Positions 47,072 through 59,322 of a DNA stretch of 64,000 nt are shown one piece after another. Made by a program: the position numbers and the translations under genes. Within the stretch, counting starts at the first letter, position 1; every line of letters begins with the position of its first letter. Source of the DNA: Oxytricha trifallax. Taxonomy: Eukaryota > Ciliophora > Spirotrichea > Sporadotrichida > Oxytrichidae. The stretch lies in contig ARYC01017342.1 of NCBI GenBank assembly GCA_000711775.1, positions 43,092 through 107,091 on the forward strand. The letters are read 5' to 3'. The notes under the pieces are model-generated. The model was not told where the DNA came from, did no database searches, and saw nothing but the letters and a program-made list of their open reading frames with translations.

Positions 47072-47455
47072 GCTAAGATGACATTATGACTTGCAATATA
47101 CAGCCCAGTGCTTGAATTTTCTCCTCGTTAACAGAAGGAAGATACCTTGAAGATGACTTATAGAGAAATACTTGAGACAATTTGGACACTGCGCTAAAAA
47201 AGATTTGAGTTGGAAAAAATAAGAAATAAAAGAATTACTTGGAAAATAATTAGTAAAACTGCCTGCATGTTTTTAACAAATAAAGTATGAGTAGATATAA
47301 AATAATAACTTTATGCTAATTTAAATAGAAGTATGTTAACTAAAATGGGTTATAAATTGATCTGAAATTATTTTTAATTAGTGGCTGTTATATATTTAAA
47401 TAATTAACATTATATTTTTATTTTGCATTTTCCACATTTTGAATGTATTTTATAA
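47063..47455 (-). repeat. Right arm of the ~390-bp inverted repeat around the channel gene
   Basis: Inverted copy of 41136-41529, differing mainly by scattered substitutions and a few short indels. Its inner boundary GGTGTTCC is the last sequence of the channel frame; its outer boundary fades near 47455. As it reads inward on the minus strand, it carries the same open stretch as the left arm. Confidence 0.8.
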
Positions 47456-47459
47456 ATAA

Positions 47460-48255
47460 TAGAAAGTTAAAACTGACCTATAGATAAATATTAATATTAG
47501 CAAGCTGCATCAAATGTATATTACATCACTATAGACATAAATTTTATTGAATAACAGCTTTATAGCATACTATCTTCCCTTGTCTGAAATAATTAAACAA
47601 AATTAAGAATTTCATAAATTAATAAGTTTAATTACTTATTAATAAATAAACTGATATTAAATTTTTTATTAAAGTATTTTTTTTAATTTAGAACTTCTAT
47701 TATATTTTATAGAGGGCAAATTTGATTATTAACATTGTAGTTTTACAAAGAATTTAATATCTTATCATATTTAGTCTCCTTAATCTCTAATTTTACTATC
47801 TTTAAGGTTTGAAACATCAAACAGCAATATAATACAGAGCTTATATATATAAATCACATAGTCAACGATGAATAATAAATAAATCAGCTGCTTGAGTATT
47901 ACATGAGTTATGAGATTTATAACAATATAATCGAGATTAAATAATAATTAAAAAGAAAGAATTGCTTAAACAAATTATTGAGAGAATAAATCGATTAAAA
48001 TTTAATGGGAAATATAACTTTATTAATTCAGTAAAAACATAAAATAATAAAGTTTATACTTCAAATCAATTTATTACACAGCTTTTTAAAATGATAATAT
48101 TATTATCAATAATATCCCATTTGAACATCACTGGGAATGAAACATTATAAAGAATATAATTTCAGAGAAAGAACGTTACTCCTATTAATAAAACTCTTAG
48201 TAGTACATGACGAATTAAAGTAAAGTTAAAGATTTTTCTCAAATATAAATTTTAC
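47460..48255. other. AT-rich DNA, no gene seen
   Basis: No convincing frame or element. Confidence 0.4.
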
Positions 48256-48259
48256 ATTA

Positions 48260-48667
48260 TTGCTGAAATATAATTGATTTGGGAAAATTGATTGAAAATT
48301 AATAATTAATTGTAATAACTAGTGGCTGTTAACTTTGTCGAAACCTAGACAATATGATACTTCATCTATAAAGAATTTATTATTAGCTGGACTTTACTAT
48401 TGGCAGTATCCCTCTAACGCATTTCTGGAGCGAGATAAATCAAATTTAATTTTGGCATCAATTTAGCTAAACAAATCACCTAAAATTTTTCAAATTCGAT
48501 TTATCTCGCTCTAGAAATGCGTTAGAGGGATACCGCCAATAGTAAAGTCCAGCTAATAATAAATTCTATATAGATGAAGTATCATATTGTCAAGGTTTCT
48601 ACAAAGTTAACAGCCACTAGTTATAATAATTTATTAATAATTTTCCCAAATCAATTGTATTCCTACA
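48260..48667. mobile_element. MITE family 1, copy 4
   Basis: About 408 bp. Left end TTGCTGAAATATAATTGATT is slightly decayed; right end AATCAATTGTATTCCTAC is canonical; flanked by TA. The inner arms are very well preserved (GGCTGTTAACTTTGTCGAAA, GCTGGACTTTACTATTGGCA, CTCTAACGCATTTCTGGAGC and inverses) around a centre of about 60 bp. Confidence 0.85.
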
Positions 48668-49131
48668 TATAATATTTTAAATTTATATATAAATATATAA
48701 TACATTTATCAATATTTTCTGTTATATGTGAATTGTAGAAATACATATTTTGAATAATATACATATGAATATTAATAGTTTGAGAATAATTATGAATCAT
48801 AAATTTTTAGAAATTTTATTAATGTATCAAAAGTAATTATATATTAAAATTAAATATTAATTTAGTTTGTTTTAGTGCAATAAGGAATAGAACTTATATA
48901 CTTACTTAAAATATGATTAAAATATGCCTAAGTTATTAGCAATGATTATAATTTATAAAAAATACTAACTTTTATATAAAATGATAGTTAATTTACAAAT
49001 ATTTCTGTTCTATAAATTTTCCGATCTAAAATCCTGATTATGTTAGCTTTTATATAGTTAATCAATAATATTTTAAAAATATATTCAAACTAATGACAAT
49101 TTGAAATAATTGAATTTATTGAATTTTTCAT

Positions 49132-49799
49132 TAATAACATTGATGATGACGATTAATGATTTAAAAATCAAATAAATTTTAACATATCACTGTTTAATAC
49201 TAAAATCAAACCATCAATCTTAGTCGTGACGTAGACGTATCTGAGAGAGTTGACGTGGCAGTCATAGAGTAGAAAGTACCGAAAAAACCATTCTCGCTAT
49301 TACCTAGTCTTCTCCCAAAATCAAGATTTTATCCCATTATGTACCTGGGGACAGAGCTCGTGAGATCCAACTAAATAACAGAAGATGGAGAAAAACGCTT
49401 ACCTGTCCCACCGCTGCTGGGAAACGTAATCCCTGTCCTTCGCTGTAGTAGCTTCAGCACCCTAACTCGGTGTGGGAGAAAAATCCTTATCGTTAGCTTC
49501 ATTGGTCTATGTCTTCTCACTTTCGAAGGCAGAGCGTGCCTTCATCCTGCTCCCTATTACCTAGGAAACTGAACTCAAGCTAGGTAACTCATCTAATGCA
49601 GGGAAATCTTAGGATCCAGCTCACTCGAAGAGTGTACACTGACAGATTGAACCCTGCCGGCTGGTCCCTCATGCGTTGCGCCCAGCAACCCCCTGCCTGC
49701 CCTCGAAAGGCCTTAGTGTAGTAGAAAGCTCTATCAGAAAGTTCCAATTGGTTAGTACCACCTAGCAATTAACTTTCTAATTTAATAATAATAACATTG
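49132..49799 (-). mobile_element. SINE-like retroposon, copy D, GC-rich
   Basis: An 11-bp direct repeat TAATAACATTG at 49132-49142 and 49789-49799 brackets 646 bp. As in copy A, the sequence right after the left duplication is a GAT-rich run (ATGATGACGATTAATGAT), then AT-rich, then a GC-rich body from 49220 to 49770. The body is open in the ciliate code on the plus strand for more than 100 codons (49349-49650) but also in other frames, so coding is not claimed. Near 49660-49710 the minus strand carries GGTTGCTGGGCGCAACGC and GCAGGGTTCAATCTG, resembling Pol III A- and B-box sequences of tRNA-derived SINEs; this is suggestive only. Confidence 0.6.
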
Positions 49800-50312
49800 G
49801 TAAAAGTTATTATAATATAAAATATGAGTAAAACTATTAAAATTGATATTAATTTAAAAATCAAGGTTAATATTTAAACTATCAAACATTTCAGAAAGTT
49901 GGGAAAAAGCACCAAATTTTTCTTACTTTTGCACCACTTTTTCGCAAATATTACTTCCAGTCATTTTCAATATTTATTATTATACTACTATAGTATTCAA
50001 TGTTTTGCTAATATATGTTTAAATATTTATTTTTATGATAAGCCTATTCAAAAAAATATTGATAATTGCAATACATTAAGTTTGCATTCGTTGCATATCT
50101 TTTAAAATATCTGCTGGTCAAACCTAAATTATTTATAAAATAACTAAAAAATATCATAACCATTATTTTTTAATAAAAAGACAAGTAATAAGTATTTTAC
50201 TATTAAATAAAAAAGTTATAGGGTTAAATAAACAGGATCGTGAAGAAATATCAGAAATGATAAACTTTCCTAGTAATTAAACAACTAACCATCAAAGTTA
50301 TTTTTTACCACA

Positions 50313-52010
50313 ATAGCAGTGATATCGATAATAACGATTTGCTTGAGCTCCAACTTTATCTGACTACTTCTTTGAGTTTTAATAGAGAATTTTTATGCAG
50401 TGCATGTAAAAATCTTAAGGCAAGGAACTTACTCACTGCAAAACCGTCTTATTTTTTAGTTCCTTTTATAAACCAATATGCTTCAAACACCAGTAAAACA
50501 AAATAAAGTTTTAACAGGAGACATCTACTTCCCTTCGATCACAATAATCAATATTTTAACCTACAAATTTTGCTTTTAATCAAGGAATATTCCAAAGAGA
50601 CTACTTTAATAAAAACAAAGACAGTTTGTCTCTATATAATTTAGTCTTTAACTCCAAAATATATACCCTTATATAAATGTTATCTTAATTAACGTGGCTC
50701 TAAACCTAAAAGCAAGCAAATATCTTTAACAACAGCAAATGATCACTTCTATAAAAAATTAACTATAGATTCCAACAATCTAAACCTTAACTAATAGACT
50801 TGCATATTATATTAAAACCAGGGTTTTAGTTATTTTCCTAACCAAAAACAACAGAATCTTCATGGAAAACCCAGAGATTTTGTTTTAAAAAAATATCCCA
50901 TTTGTTTTCCCTTATTTTATAGATGGAATATAAGAATCTGGATATGGCTCATTTTCAAATCAGTATTTAATAAACTTTAAGGCTTATCTTAATTTAATAG
51001 CCTATTTAATTTTGAGAACCTATATCAAGGTAAGCACCAGCAAAGATGGAGCTATTTCTCATAAATCAATAAGATTAACTATAACTTATCGATAACGATT
51101 CAAAATAACAATATTATTAATGAAAATTATAAAAAGCCACTAAGTATTAAAAGCCTCATTAAAAATGAAGACAGGGAGGGAGACTTCTGGATTGTATGAA
51201 GAAAATAGAAAATTTTATTTTAAATTATTAATAAGTAAACAACCCAATCAGAATGGAATTTGAAATAGAAATTTAGAAGAGTTGCCAATTGCAAAATCGA
51301 TAAAGAGAATAATTATTATAGAATAATGAAACTTTAAAAAACTTAGTAATAATATTTTAAGTAGCCATGATTATTTTGAAAGATTAAACATCTGAAACTG
51401 TAAAAATCCACTCATCATAATATTAAATTTTAGTAATTTTCGTTTCCTTCTAAGTAATGTACAGCACACTTAATACTCCAGTTCTCTTTAATGGATTATT
51501 AGCAACCTTACCATACAAACTGGTTAAATGAGTTTCTACATACAAGATAGTTGCTATCTAGCAGCTATTGAATCATCAAGGTGAATAAAGAAGTGAAATG
51601 CAAGACAGAAAAACGAACAGCTTAAGTTGTATTCATAAAAAAATGGCCTAATCCTTATTCGTTATGAATAAATTTAAAATTGGGAGTCCCCAGAGACCTC
51701 AATCTAATCATATTATAATTAACAATATAAATTTGGTAATTAAATATGAATTACAAACAGCCTAATAAATGCAAATAATTAATGATTAGTTCAAATAAAC
51801 CGACGAGTTAATCAAATAAATTGCATTTATAAGCCAACTTTAACATAATATAGAATTCCTAAGAAATATATTTATTAACTAATATTTTATTTAAACAATT
51901 CCCAAATGATAATTTATGGAATAAAGCTTGCCTTATAATTAGAGCCATTACTCTTGAATCAAAAGTTTGTCTCATATTACAGATCAATTCGATTTTTCTT
52001 AAATATATAT
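50313..52010 (+). pseudogene. Long unknown gene, one frame broken only by TGA codons
   Basis: From about 50313 the ciliate-code frame is open for about 295 codons (LLELQLYLTTSLSFNREFLC, LTAKPSYFLVPFINQYASNT, KPKSKQISLTTANDHFYKKL, PRDFVLKKYPICFPLFYRW) to a TGA near 51198. The same frame continues through about five TGA codons to about 52010, still with protein-like stretches (HTNWLNEFLHTRQLLSSSY, KKWPNPYSLQINLKLGV, IIRAITLESKVCLILQINSI) and without a frame shift. One CxxC-like pair (CSAC) is present. There is no recognisable domain. Either a large gene decayed by point mutation, or TGA is tolerated here. No start codon identified. Confidence 0.5.
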
Positions 52011-53245
52011 AGTAATTTCCAAACATCTATTATATATATTATATTAAATAAATTAATAAACATGTTTGACTTTTGATGATTAATCTATTCAACTTATGCT
52101 GTTGATGGTAGCTTTAAGGTATAAGAATAAAAAGTGATATTTAACAAGTTTTAATTAGTCAAGAATTCAGTAAGATTGCACTAATCATTAATAAAAATGG
52201 ATATTTTGTTGACAAAATAAAGTTGTGAAAAGATATAAAATAAGAGTATCAAATGGTAATACTAATATATATATTATTTAATTATAAAAAATATTACTAT
52301 AGCTAATAATATTTATTTAATATAGTTATATTTTTTATATAGAGATTTTAAATAGTTGGCATTTGAATTTAATTAATTAGCTTTTTCAGATAATTACGGA
52401 CTTTCACTAATTTCTCAATGTTAATTTTAATTTTTACTCTCTTTATTACATCTAAATGCATAAATTCCTTATATCCTCGAAATATTTAACCACTTATAAT
52501 CATCTCATTTATTAATTACATATTTAATTTTATACATTATAATTTATTAATTTTAGTGCATTTTGTTTTCGACATTTCCACATTCATATTTAATATCTCA
52601 AATAATTTTAATTAATTATTTTAATATTTAGATATTAATTTTTAAATTTAGTTAGAACAGTTGTCTTTGATTAAATCTTCTCTTTATTTAATCACTGCTC
52701 AAGCTTGCTCCATTATTTATGAATACTCTTTATATTCAAGAAGTTCACATAATAATACGCAACGATCAAGTGAGAAAAGGCTTTCTCCTTTCTCCTGCTT
52801 ACTGATATCAGCTACAATAGCAATATATTAATAAATATTTAGCATTTATTGATTAATTGTCTGATATCTTGAGAATTCCAAAAATATTCAGGCTGATTTC
52901 CACTAGACTAGAGCAATACATCTTATCAGCAAAAAGACAGTCCTAAGCCCATTATTTAACTACCGGGGTCATTTAAAGTCACCTTACTCTTGCTGTTGGA
53001 GTTGGCTTTAGCTCTTAATGGATATTAAGCTGCCTTAGTCTGCTTCACCCAAAGGGAAAGAAAAGTATTGAAGGATCCAGCTACAGCAAGAAACTCTAAA
53101 TTACTTGATTCTTGGTGAGTGTAGTGATATGTTCTAGTTGGTTCTAGTGTGTAAATGTTAATATTAAATAATTCAGATGTTTTAGAATAGTTATTTATAA
53201 TATAATAGAACTGTGTTTAACTAAGTTAGACTAAGGTGCCACTGG
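52011..53245. other. AT-rich DNA, no gene seen
   Basis: AT-rich, with slightly higher GC around 52700-53130 but no persuasive frame recognised. Confidence 0.35.
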
Positions 53246-53249
53246 ATTA

Positions 53250-53400
53250 ATGCCTAGAAATAAGACAACGAAAATAGAATAAGAAGTCATTAATGATACT
53301 GATGATGTAGATGATGACAATGATCAGGAAAATGACAAGTTCAATCATATATAAGTATAATAGGCATAATAAATATTAAATATAACTATATTTGACATTA
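53250..53400 (+). CDS. Possible N terminus of an acidic protein
   Basis: ATG at about 53250 gives MPRNKTTKIEQEVINDTDDV followed by an Asp/Asn-rich run, in the ciliate code. The frame then becomes AT-rich and enters the retroposon at 53.6 kb without a stop, so only the first 40 or so codons look real. Could be the first exon or first germline segment of a gene. Low confidence. Confidence 0.25.
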
Positions 53401-53613
53401 ACTTTCAGCGTTTATTTCAAAAATGTATACTCCTTAATTATTATAATAATATTAAATTCACTATTCTTAGTTATAACCCATATAGATCCACTAAATAACA
53501 TTCTTGCTTAGCCCATAAATAAGTTATATTAATTAATTTAATTATATATTTACAAATTATCATACCAATATAAATTAATTACTTGAGTATTTATTAATTT
53601 ATATATATTACAA

Positions 53614-54140
53614 TAATGATGATGATAATGAATAACTTAGGGTAAGGTAAGGAGAATAGGAAAACTAGAAATAAAAATCCCCAGTATTAAATATATAATT
53701 ACTTTTGTTATTATTGAGCTTATATATATTAGTTAGTTTTAGTGATTATGATTTCTGAATATTTTATCAGTATCTTTAGAGTCTCCTGATCAATCGTATA
53801 TCTCAGCTACGGGAGCGACTTTAGCCGTTTAGACCTATGTGCCTCTCATAGGGTGCTCCTTGGGGTTTTGTCCCGTGTCATCTCTTCCCACGTCCTGGCT
53901 TGCCTCTTTGGACCCCGATTAAACATGAGCTTAGTCTAATCAGATGTGGACCCTGGGGCATGTCCCTTACCTGAACTGGTTGCGGTGCCAACCACTGAGA
54001 CTTCCCATTTTTTTCACTCGTTTTTATTTTCTTGATTTGAATAAATTTATTGTCAAGTACTGCATTCATGTTTACAATCCAAAGAGCATTTTAACCATTT
54101 TCAGCAACAACAATAGTATTAATAAATATTATATTTAATA
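53614..54140 (-). mobile_element. SINE-like retroposon, copy C
   Basis: Begins (GAT)n AATGAATAACTTAGGGTAAGG and contains ACTAGAAATAAAAAT and TATATATTAGTTAGTT, then a GC-rich core at 53800-53995 (GTGCCTCTCATAGGGTGCTC and CCCACGTCCTGGCTTGCCTC) closely matching copy A at 4245-4445. Beyond the core the sequence differs from copy A: on the minus strand it reads MNAVLDNKFIQIKKIKTSEK, then GKSQWLAPQPVQ. No clear target duplication was found; the right boundary is approximate. Confidence 0.6.
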
Positions 54141-54799
54141 CAATTTAATTTAAAATAATATAAAACAATATAACCAGTGCAAAAATATACAATAAAGACA
54201 TATAAAAGAATTTATAAATACTTTTGATTGATGATTAAAACACTTTTCTTTTACAATAATTTTTATTGGTTCTTTTTTGAATGAATATAAAGAAGAACAG
54301 TTAACGAAAACAATTTCTTTAATGCATGATAAAATAAATAAATTTATGTTTTATAATTAACAACTCTTAACTCGATTTTATTACTGTTCACTTAAAACCC
54401 TATTATTGTGATTCTTGAAGGAAAATTACTAAATAAAGTTTGACAAAAAATGTGATGTTCATAATTGTAGAATAATTTTTAATTCTGATGCATTACTAGT
54501 CTTAACATTATAAATGTGTAAAATAAGTTAATAAGATTATATAAAAGTATAAATTGTAATGAGGTAAGTTGGTTATTAATTTCAAATTCAATTTTAAATT
54601 AATCGCATTTTATAATTTTATTATTATTTATTTGGAAGCTTTATAATTCATAGCAATAGAATATATTGGCCTTTCCTTCTCAAATAAAAAAACTACAAAA
54701 TTGTTATGTGATCATTTTTTATATTGCTAGCCTGAATTAGAGTTAATACTTTATTGGTATTCAATAAAAACCTCCTCTAAATACTTTAGTACTACTAGC

Positions 54800-56055
54800 C
54801 ATCCCCAATGAAAAAGCGAATGAAAAAGTTCTAACAACAAGGTGCTAGACAGGCTTGGGTTCAAGAGAAAATAAGAGTGAAGGTATAGATAAATTTGCCA
54901 TTCACTGAAATACCATTAAAAGCGTCAACATCACCAGGTTCCCGTAGAGCATTAGTTCTCATGTAGAGTCAGATGATCATATATCTGACTCAAGAAATTT
55001 CATTAATACTTGTGACTCTTTTGGCAGTTGGGTGGTTTGCGTTATGCCAAATTCAAGTATAACTTGGAACAAATTTGCCGACTTCATTAGGGCTGAATCT
55101 GTAGATCAGCAAAGAATCAAAGTAATAATTATAGAATAAAATATCTTGAAATTCCCAAAGTATTTTAAGCAAGTTTTACTCTCCAGGCATCTCAGATTAT
55201 TCCTTATGCTTTGAAACAATTATATTGGAGCACAAAACTAAAAGAGTGAATATTGAATGAGAACCTCATTAGTTGAAATTATATCGAATTAATATAGCGT
55301 GACAGGGCTTCTTGAATCCCTAGTCTATTTAATGGTAAGTAATAAATTATCTTCAAAAGTCTAAATACACTAAAAGGAAATCCGTCAAGACCATCAATAC
55401 TCTGCTAGTTATGGAGAGAGAGAACTTGCCAATAAAGGAAGGGTCGGCCATCTATACTAATTCGAAGACTTGACTGGCTATAATAGATTGTAATCGTAGT
55501 TTAAGAACATGAGATGTGCGAAAGGAGCCTAGCTAACTGGCAAAGGATACTCCTCGATATTTTTTGCTTCTTTATTTCAAACCTGGGACAGTTTCTAAGT
55601 CTGAAATTCCATTCCTTCAATTATTCTGATAAAAAATCGCGTAATGCTCCTGAAATTTACCCATTCTCATATTCGCCCTAGAATTCTTTTGCAATACACT
55701 TTCATCATAAATGCTTAGATTTAAAATGTCATGCTAACTTCCAATAGATGAAAAATCAAGAGGAGTGAAGAGAACTCATAATGACCTTGTTAATGAAGAT
55801 GAATTGCCAAATAATACTAGAGATGAAACAATGAAGATGGCAACTGTACCTTGATGTCGGGATGGATTAGATGGTTTCAGAGTACAAAACGATTATGGCA
55901 GATTCATTGTCAGTAGATCACAAAAAGATTAATCAGAAAAGTAGCAATACAGTGAGATGGTATTATCAATGGAGAAAGAAAAGACAAGCTTGTTAATTAT
56001 TTTGTGGCAAAAAAGAAACGGTTATTGTATGACTAGGCAGACAAAATAATTAACA
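54800..56055 (+). pseudogene. Unknown broken gene
   Basis: Successive ciliate-code frames on the plus strand look like one protein cut by frame shifts. The pieces are VQEKIRVKVQINLPFTEIPL (about 54850), SSITWNKFADFIRAESVDQQ and FPKYFKQVLLSRHLRLFLML (55040-55210), then an ATG-started 115-codon frame at about 55260-55604 (MRTSLVEIISNQYSVTGLLE, YGERELANKGRVGHLYQFED, GKGYSSIFFASLFQTW), FHSFNYSDKKSRNAPEIYPF (55600-55780), an acidic part (NDLVNEDELPNNTRDE) and finally SSNTVRWYYQWRKKRQACQL, ending near 56030. Family not recognised. Possibly a germline copy of a macronuclear gene; the repeated one-base shifts suggest decay. Confidence 0.5.
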
Positions 56056-56059
56056 TCAA

Positions 56060-57725
56060 ATGAAGTCACTAAGTAACAATGACAAATGTGAACAAAAGTA
56101 AACTTAGTATGCATAATTGAATTGTTTATATTGATTTGCTTGATTATTGAGGTACTTTAATGATCATACTAAATATATTTATAACAATACTTTTATATAG
56201 GGCTTTCAGCGCAAAGAATCAATAAAATCTATTACTTTATCCATTTTTATTATAATTTATATTTAAGGATCAATTATAATAAATATTAAATTAATCCAAC
56301 TAATGTTGTAAAGTTGTTATTCTCTAAATATAATCAATGCAGTTCTAAAGTTTATGAGTCGGCAAATTTTGAAATTTGCCGACTCATGATGGAAATTTAT
56401 AAATTATTAAATTTAATTCATGAATTAATATGTAAATTAAATATAAGTTCATGATTCAAAAACCATTTGTATATTTGTAAATTCTTCTAGATTTATACTT
56501 TGAATGTAGAATTGCAATAGTACCCTTAATATAATCTTTAATAATTATTTTACAGAGGCTTCTTCTAGGTTCTATTCTATTTTTAGTTTTTTTAATTCTA
56601 TAAAGACTTATATAGATCCATAACAGTATATTATTTTTTTTTATTAAAAATTGAATCCTAAAATAAGCTTAAACTGATATATTTATGAATGTATTTTCTT
56701 AAAATTTATCAAATCGCATGTATGTGTCGGTAAATTTAAAAATTTGCCGATATCTTAATTAAATGACTTTATATATAAAAAATAAAGATTTCTCAGTTTT
56801 ATACTACTCGTTGAAGATTGAATTTAAGTTTTTTATATTAATTTTTAAGAGCTAAAAATCATCATTAAATCATTATATTAATATTAATTATATAAATTTA
56901 ATAAAAATACTAATTTTCATGGCTTTGTTAGAATGAAAGGTATTTCTTAAACTATTTATTATAAGCCATAATTAAAATATAGAGAATTCAGTAAATTTAA
57001 CGAAATATGAACAGTGAAATGAAAATTATTGGTAAAATTACTTTTTAAAAAATGATTTACATCTTTTTAATACTATTATTATTATAGAAAAACTTTTTTT
57101 AAATATAGTAGATTATATATATTATTGCATCCACATATTACCTTTAAATTAATTCTTTTTCAAGTTTCCTCTTTATTTGTCAATTACTTCTAATTTTGTA
57201 TTAAAGCTAAGTTTAAACGTTTAAGCGATGTATCTATGAAAGTTTATTCAACATATATCATATTTAATTAAAAAGCTTCAAAATTTTCCATATTTTCAAA
57301 AAATGTTGCATATAAATGATTATGTTAACTTAAATTAATAACTATACAAATTTATTTAATAATATAAAATAATTTTCTTATATTTAACATTATTTCATTC
57401 AATTCGTATATTGAGCAAGTCAAAAAAAAGTGATATTATATCATCACTATATATCATATTCTATTATTCAGAGATTTTTCCAACCATTCAAATGTGATAT
57501 GTGCCCAAATCATAATTATATATCCTGCCAAGACATATAGTCCAATTTTAATTTGGAATTAAACTCTTGAATTCGATAATGGGAAATGTCTTTATGGATT
57601 ATATCATTGATAATATCAAATTTATATTTTCAAATACTATAATAAAAAAGGGATTTAATATTTTTTTATTTGGAGAAAAAAGTTTAACTCTATTTTTAGA
57701 ACTAAAAGATTTTAAGCATATTGTA
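56060..57725. other. AT-rich DNA with two hairpins, no gene seen
   Basis: Apart from the two CGGCAAATTT hairpins, AT-rich sequence without persuasive frames. A standard-code frame at 57567-57770 is AT-driven and runs into the MITE. Confidence 0.45.
56354..56387. repeat. Perfect 16-bp-stem hairpin
   Basis: ATGAGTCGGCAAATTT and its inverse separated by two bases. A related hairpin (TCGGTAAATTT / AAATTTGCCGA) lies at 56725-56752, and a single half-site AAATTTGCCGACTT occurs near 55069. Confidence 0.8.
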
Positions 57726-57728
57726 ATA

Positions 57729-58146
57729 TTGGAGGAATACATTCGAAATTGGGAAATTAATTTTAATTAAATAAATAAATAATTAATAAAATTATTGGCA
57801 GTTATAGTTGGCCAATTTAAACGATCTTGGGCTCATTCGATAGAGAATTCAAAATTAGCTGGACTTTATTATTGGCGGTACTATTTTATCGCATCTCTGG
57901 AGAGAGATAAATTCACTTTAATGTGAGGGTATAATTTAATGAATTAGATGAGTTTAATTAAAATGATGTTATCTCTCTCCAGAGATGCGATAAAATAGTA
58001 CCGCCAATAATAAAGTCCAGCTAATTTTGAATTCTCTATCGAATGAGCCCAAGATCGTTTAAATTGGCCAACTATAACTGCCAATAATTTTATTAATTAT
58101 TTATTTAATTAAAATTAATTTCCCAATTTCGAATGTATTCCTACAA
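57729..58146. mobile_element. MITE family 1, copy 5
   Basis: 418 bp, beginning TTGGAGGAATACATTCGAAA and ending GAATGTATTCCTACAA, flanked by TA. Arms are nearly perfect: TTGGCAGTTATAGTTGGCCA, GATCTTGGGCTCATTCGATA, AGCTGGACTTTATTATTGGC and TTTTATCGCATCTCTGGAGA are each mirrored across a centre of about 60 bp. Probably the youngest copy in the window. Confidence 0.9.
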
Positions 58147-58184
58147 TATTACAAATCATTTGTTTTTTTTGAAGAGGGAGTCAA

Positions 58185-58460
58185 ATTAGTGATGGTAATA
58201 TTTAACTATTATATATTTTAGATATCTTTTACTCTCCCATTATTTATATTACCATTGCAAGAATCATATATAATTTTATATTTTAAATAATTTATTTCAT
58301 AAGAAATTGGATCTAATTTAATATGTCATCAGTTTAGTTGTTATTTTTCTCTGATTGTTCTAGTGTTAAAAATTTCTTCTGAATTTATTCTTTGAATAAA
58401 CTTTACTAAGAGTTGAGATGATCTGATAAGCTTTTCGTCTATTGCATTTCTCTAGGGTAA
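58185..58460 (-). CDS. Unknown minus-strand open segment
   Basis: A ciliate-code minus frame from about 58455 reads EMQQTKSLSDHLNSQQSLFK, QKKFLTLEQSEKNNNQTDDI and NQIQFLMKQIIQN, then becomes AT-rich to a TGA near 58187. Polar, Gln-rich, possibly coiled coil. No family recognised. Confidence 0.3.
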
Positions 58461-59322
58461 TATTATAAATTTAATTAGATATTAGTTTAATATTGAAAGT
58501 ACTTAAGTAATTAATAAGAACTCAATGCTCAGGATATTAAACAGAAAATTAACAAATTATTTAGGCATTTTACATAATAAACTTGTGTAGAAATTATTAA
58601 TTTAGTTATGCTGAGGAATATGATACACTATCTTTTAAAGAAGTGATAATTAATGAAGAAATATAATTGTATTTAATTCGTCAGAATAGAAAAGAATCAT
58701 ATCCATAAAAAATAAAATAACTGTAGTGATATATAGATTACTAGATTTAATGATATAGTTAGAGATTATTGATAAATGAGAATTGATATATTTATAAATT
58801 TCAATTTTGAAGTTTCATTGAAAATTAATCATAATTTTCCTCATCTCTTCGGGTTAAGAGAGCTGCCGCATCTTGTAATGTAGAAAATATTCTTTTATAG
58901 TAGAAGAAAACATAAAATATCAGCAGTGGTCACATCGATAATTTTAACTGAAGTTGGACCAAAATTAAATATAATTTTCCTCATATCAGGAAATTTGAAG
59001 TTCTCACCTGAGTACATTGATTGCCTAACTTTTATTTAGAAGTTCTTTCTCCAACTAGACATTCTATAAGCTTAATGATGAGATATACTAATTTTAAGAA
59101 TCAGATATTCAAATTATTTTATTTTCCTTCAAACACATTTCTCAAATGGGATTTTGGATTTCTAAAAAAAAATCAAAGACAAATTTGATATTTTGAGTAA
59201 AATGTCAAAAAATGGTAAAAATCTAAACATAATTGCGAAACGAATTTATTTTAAATATCTCTCGCTTTGATTCCAATATTTTTTAAATTCTTAATAAAAT
59301 AATGGGGAGTCTAAATAGATGA

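Noticed and set aside
49220..49770. GC-rich block as an rRNA or tRNA gene
   Set aside because: I could not fold a tRNA cloverleaf or recognise rRNA motifs. The A/B-box-like words are only suggestive, and the block is bounded by an 11-bp target duplication.
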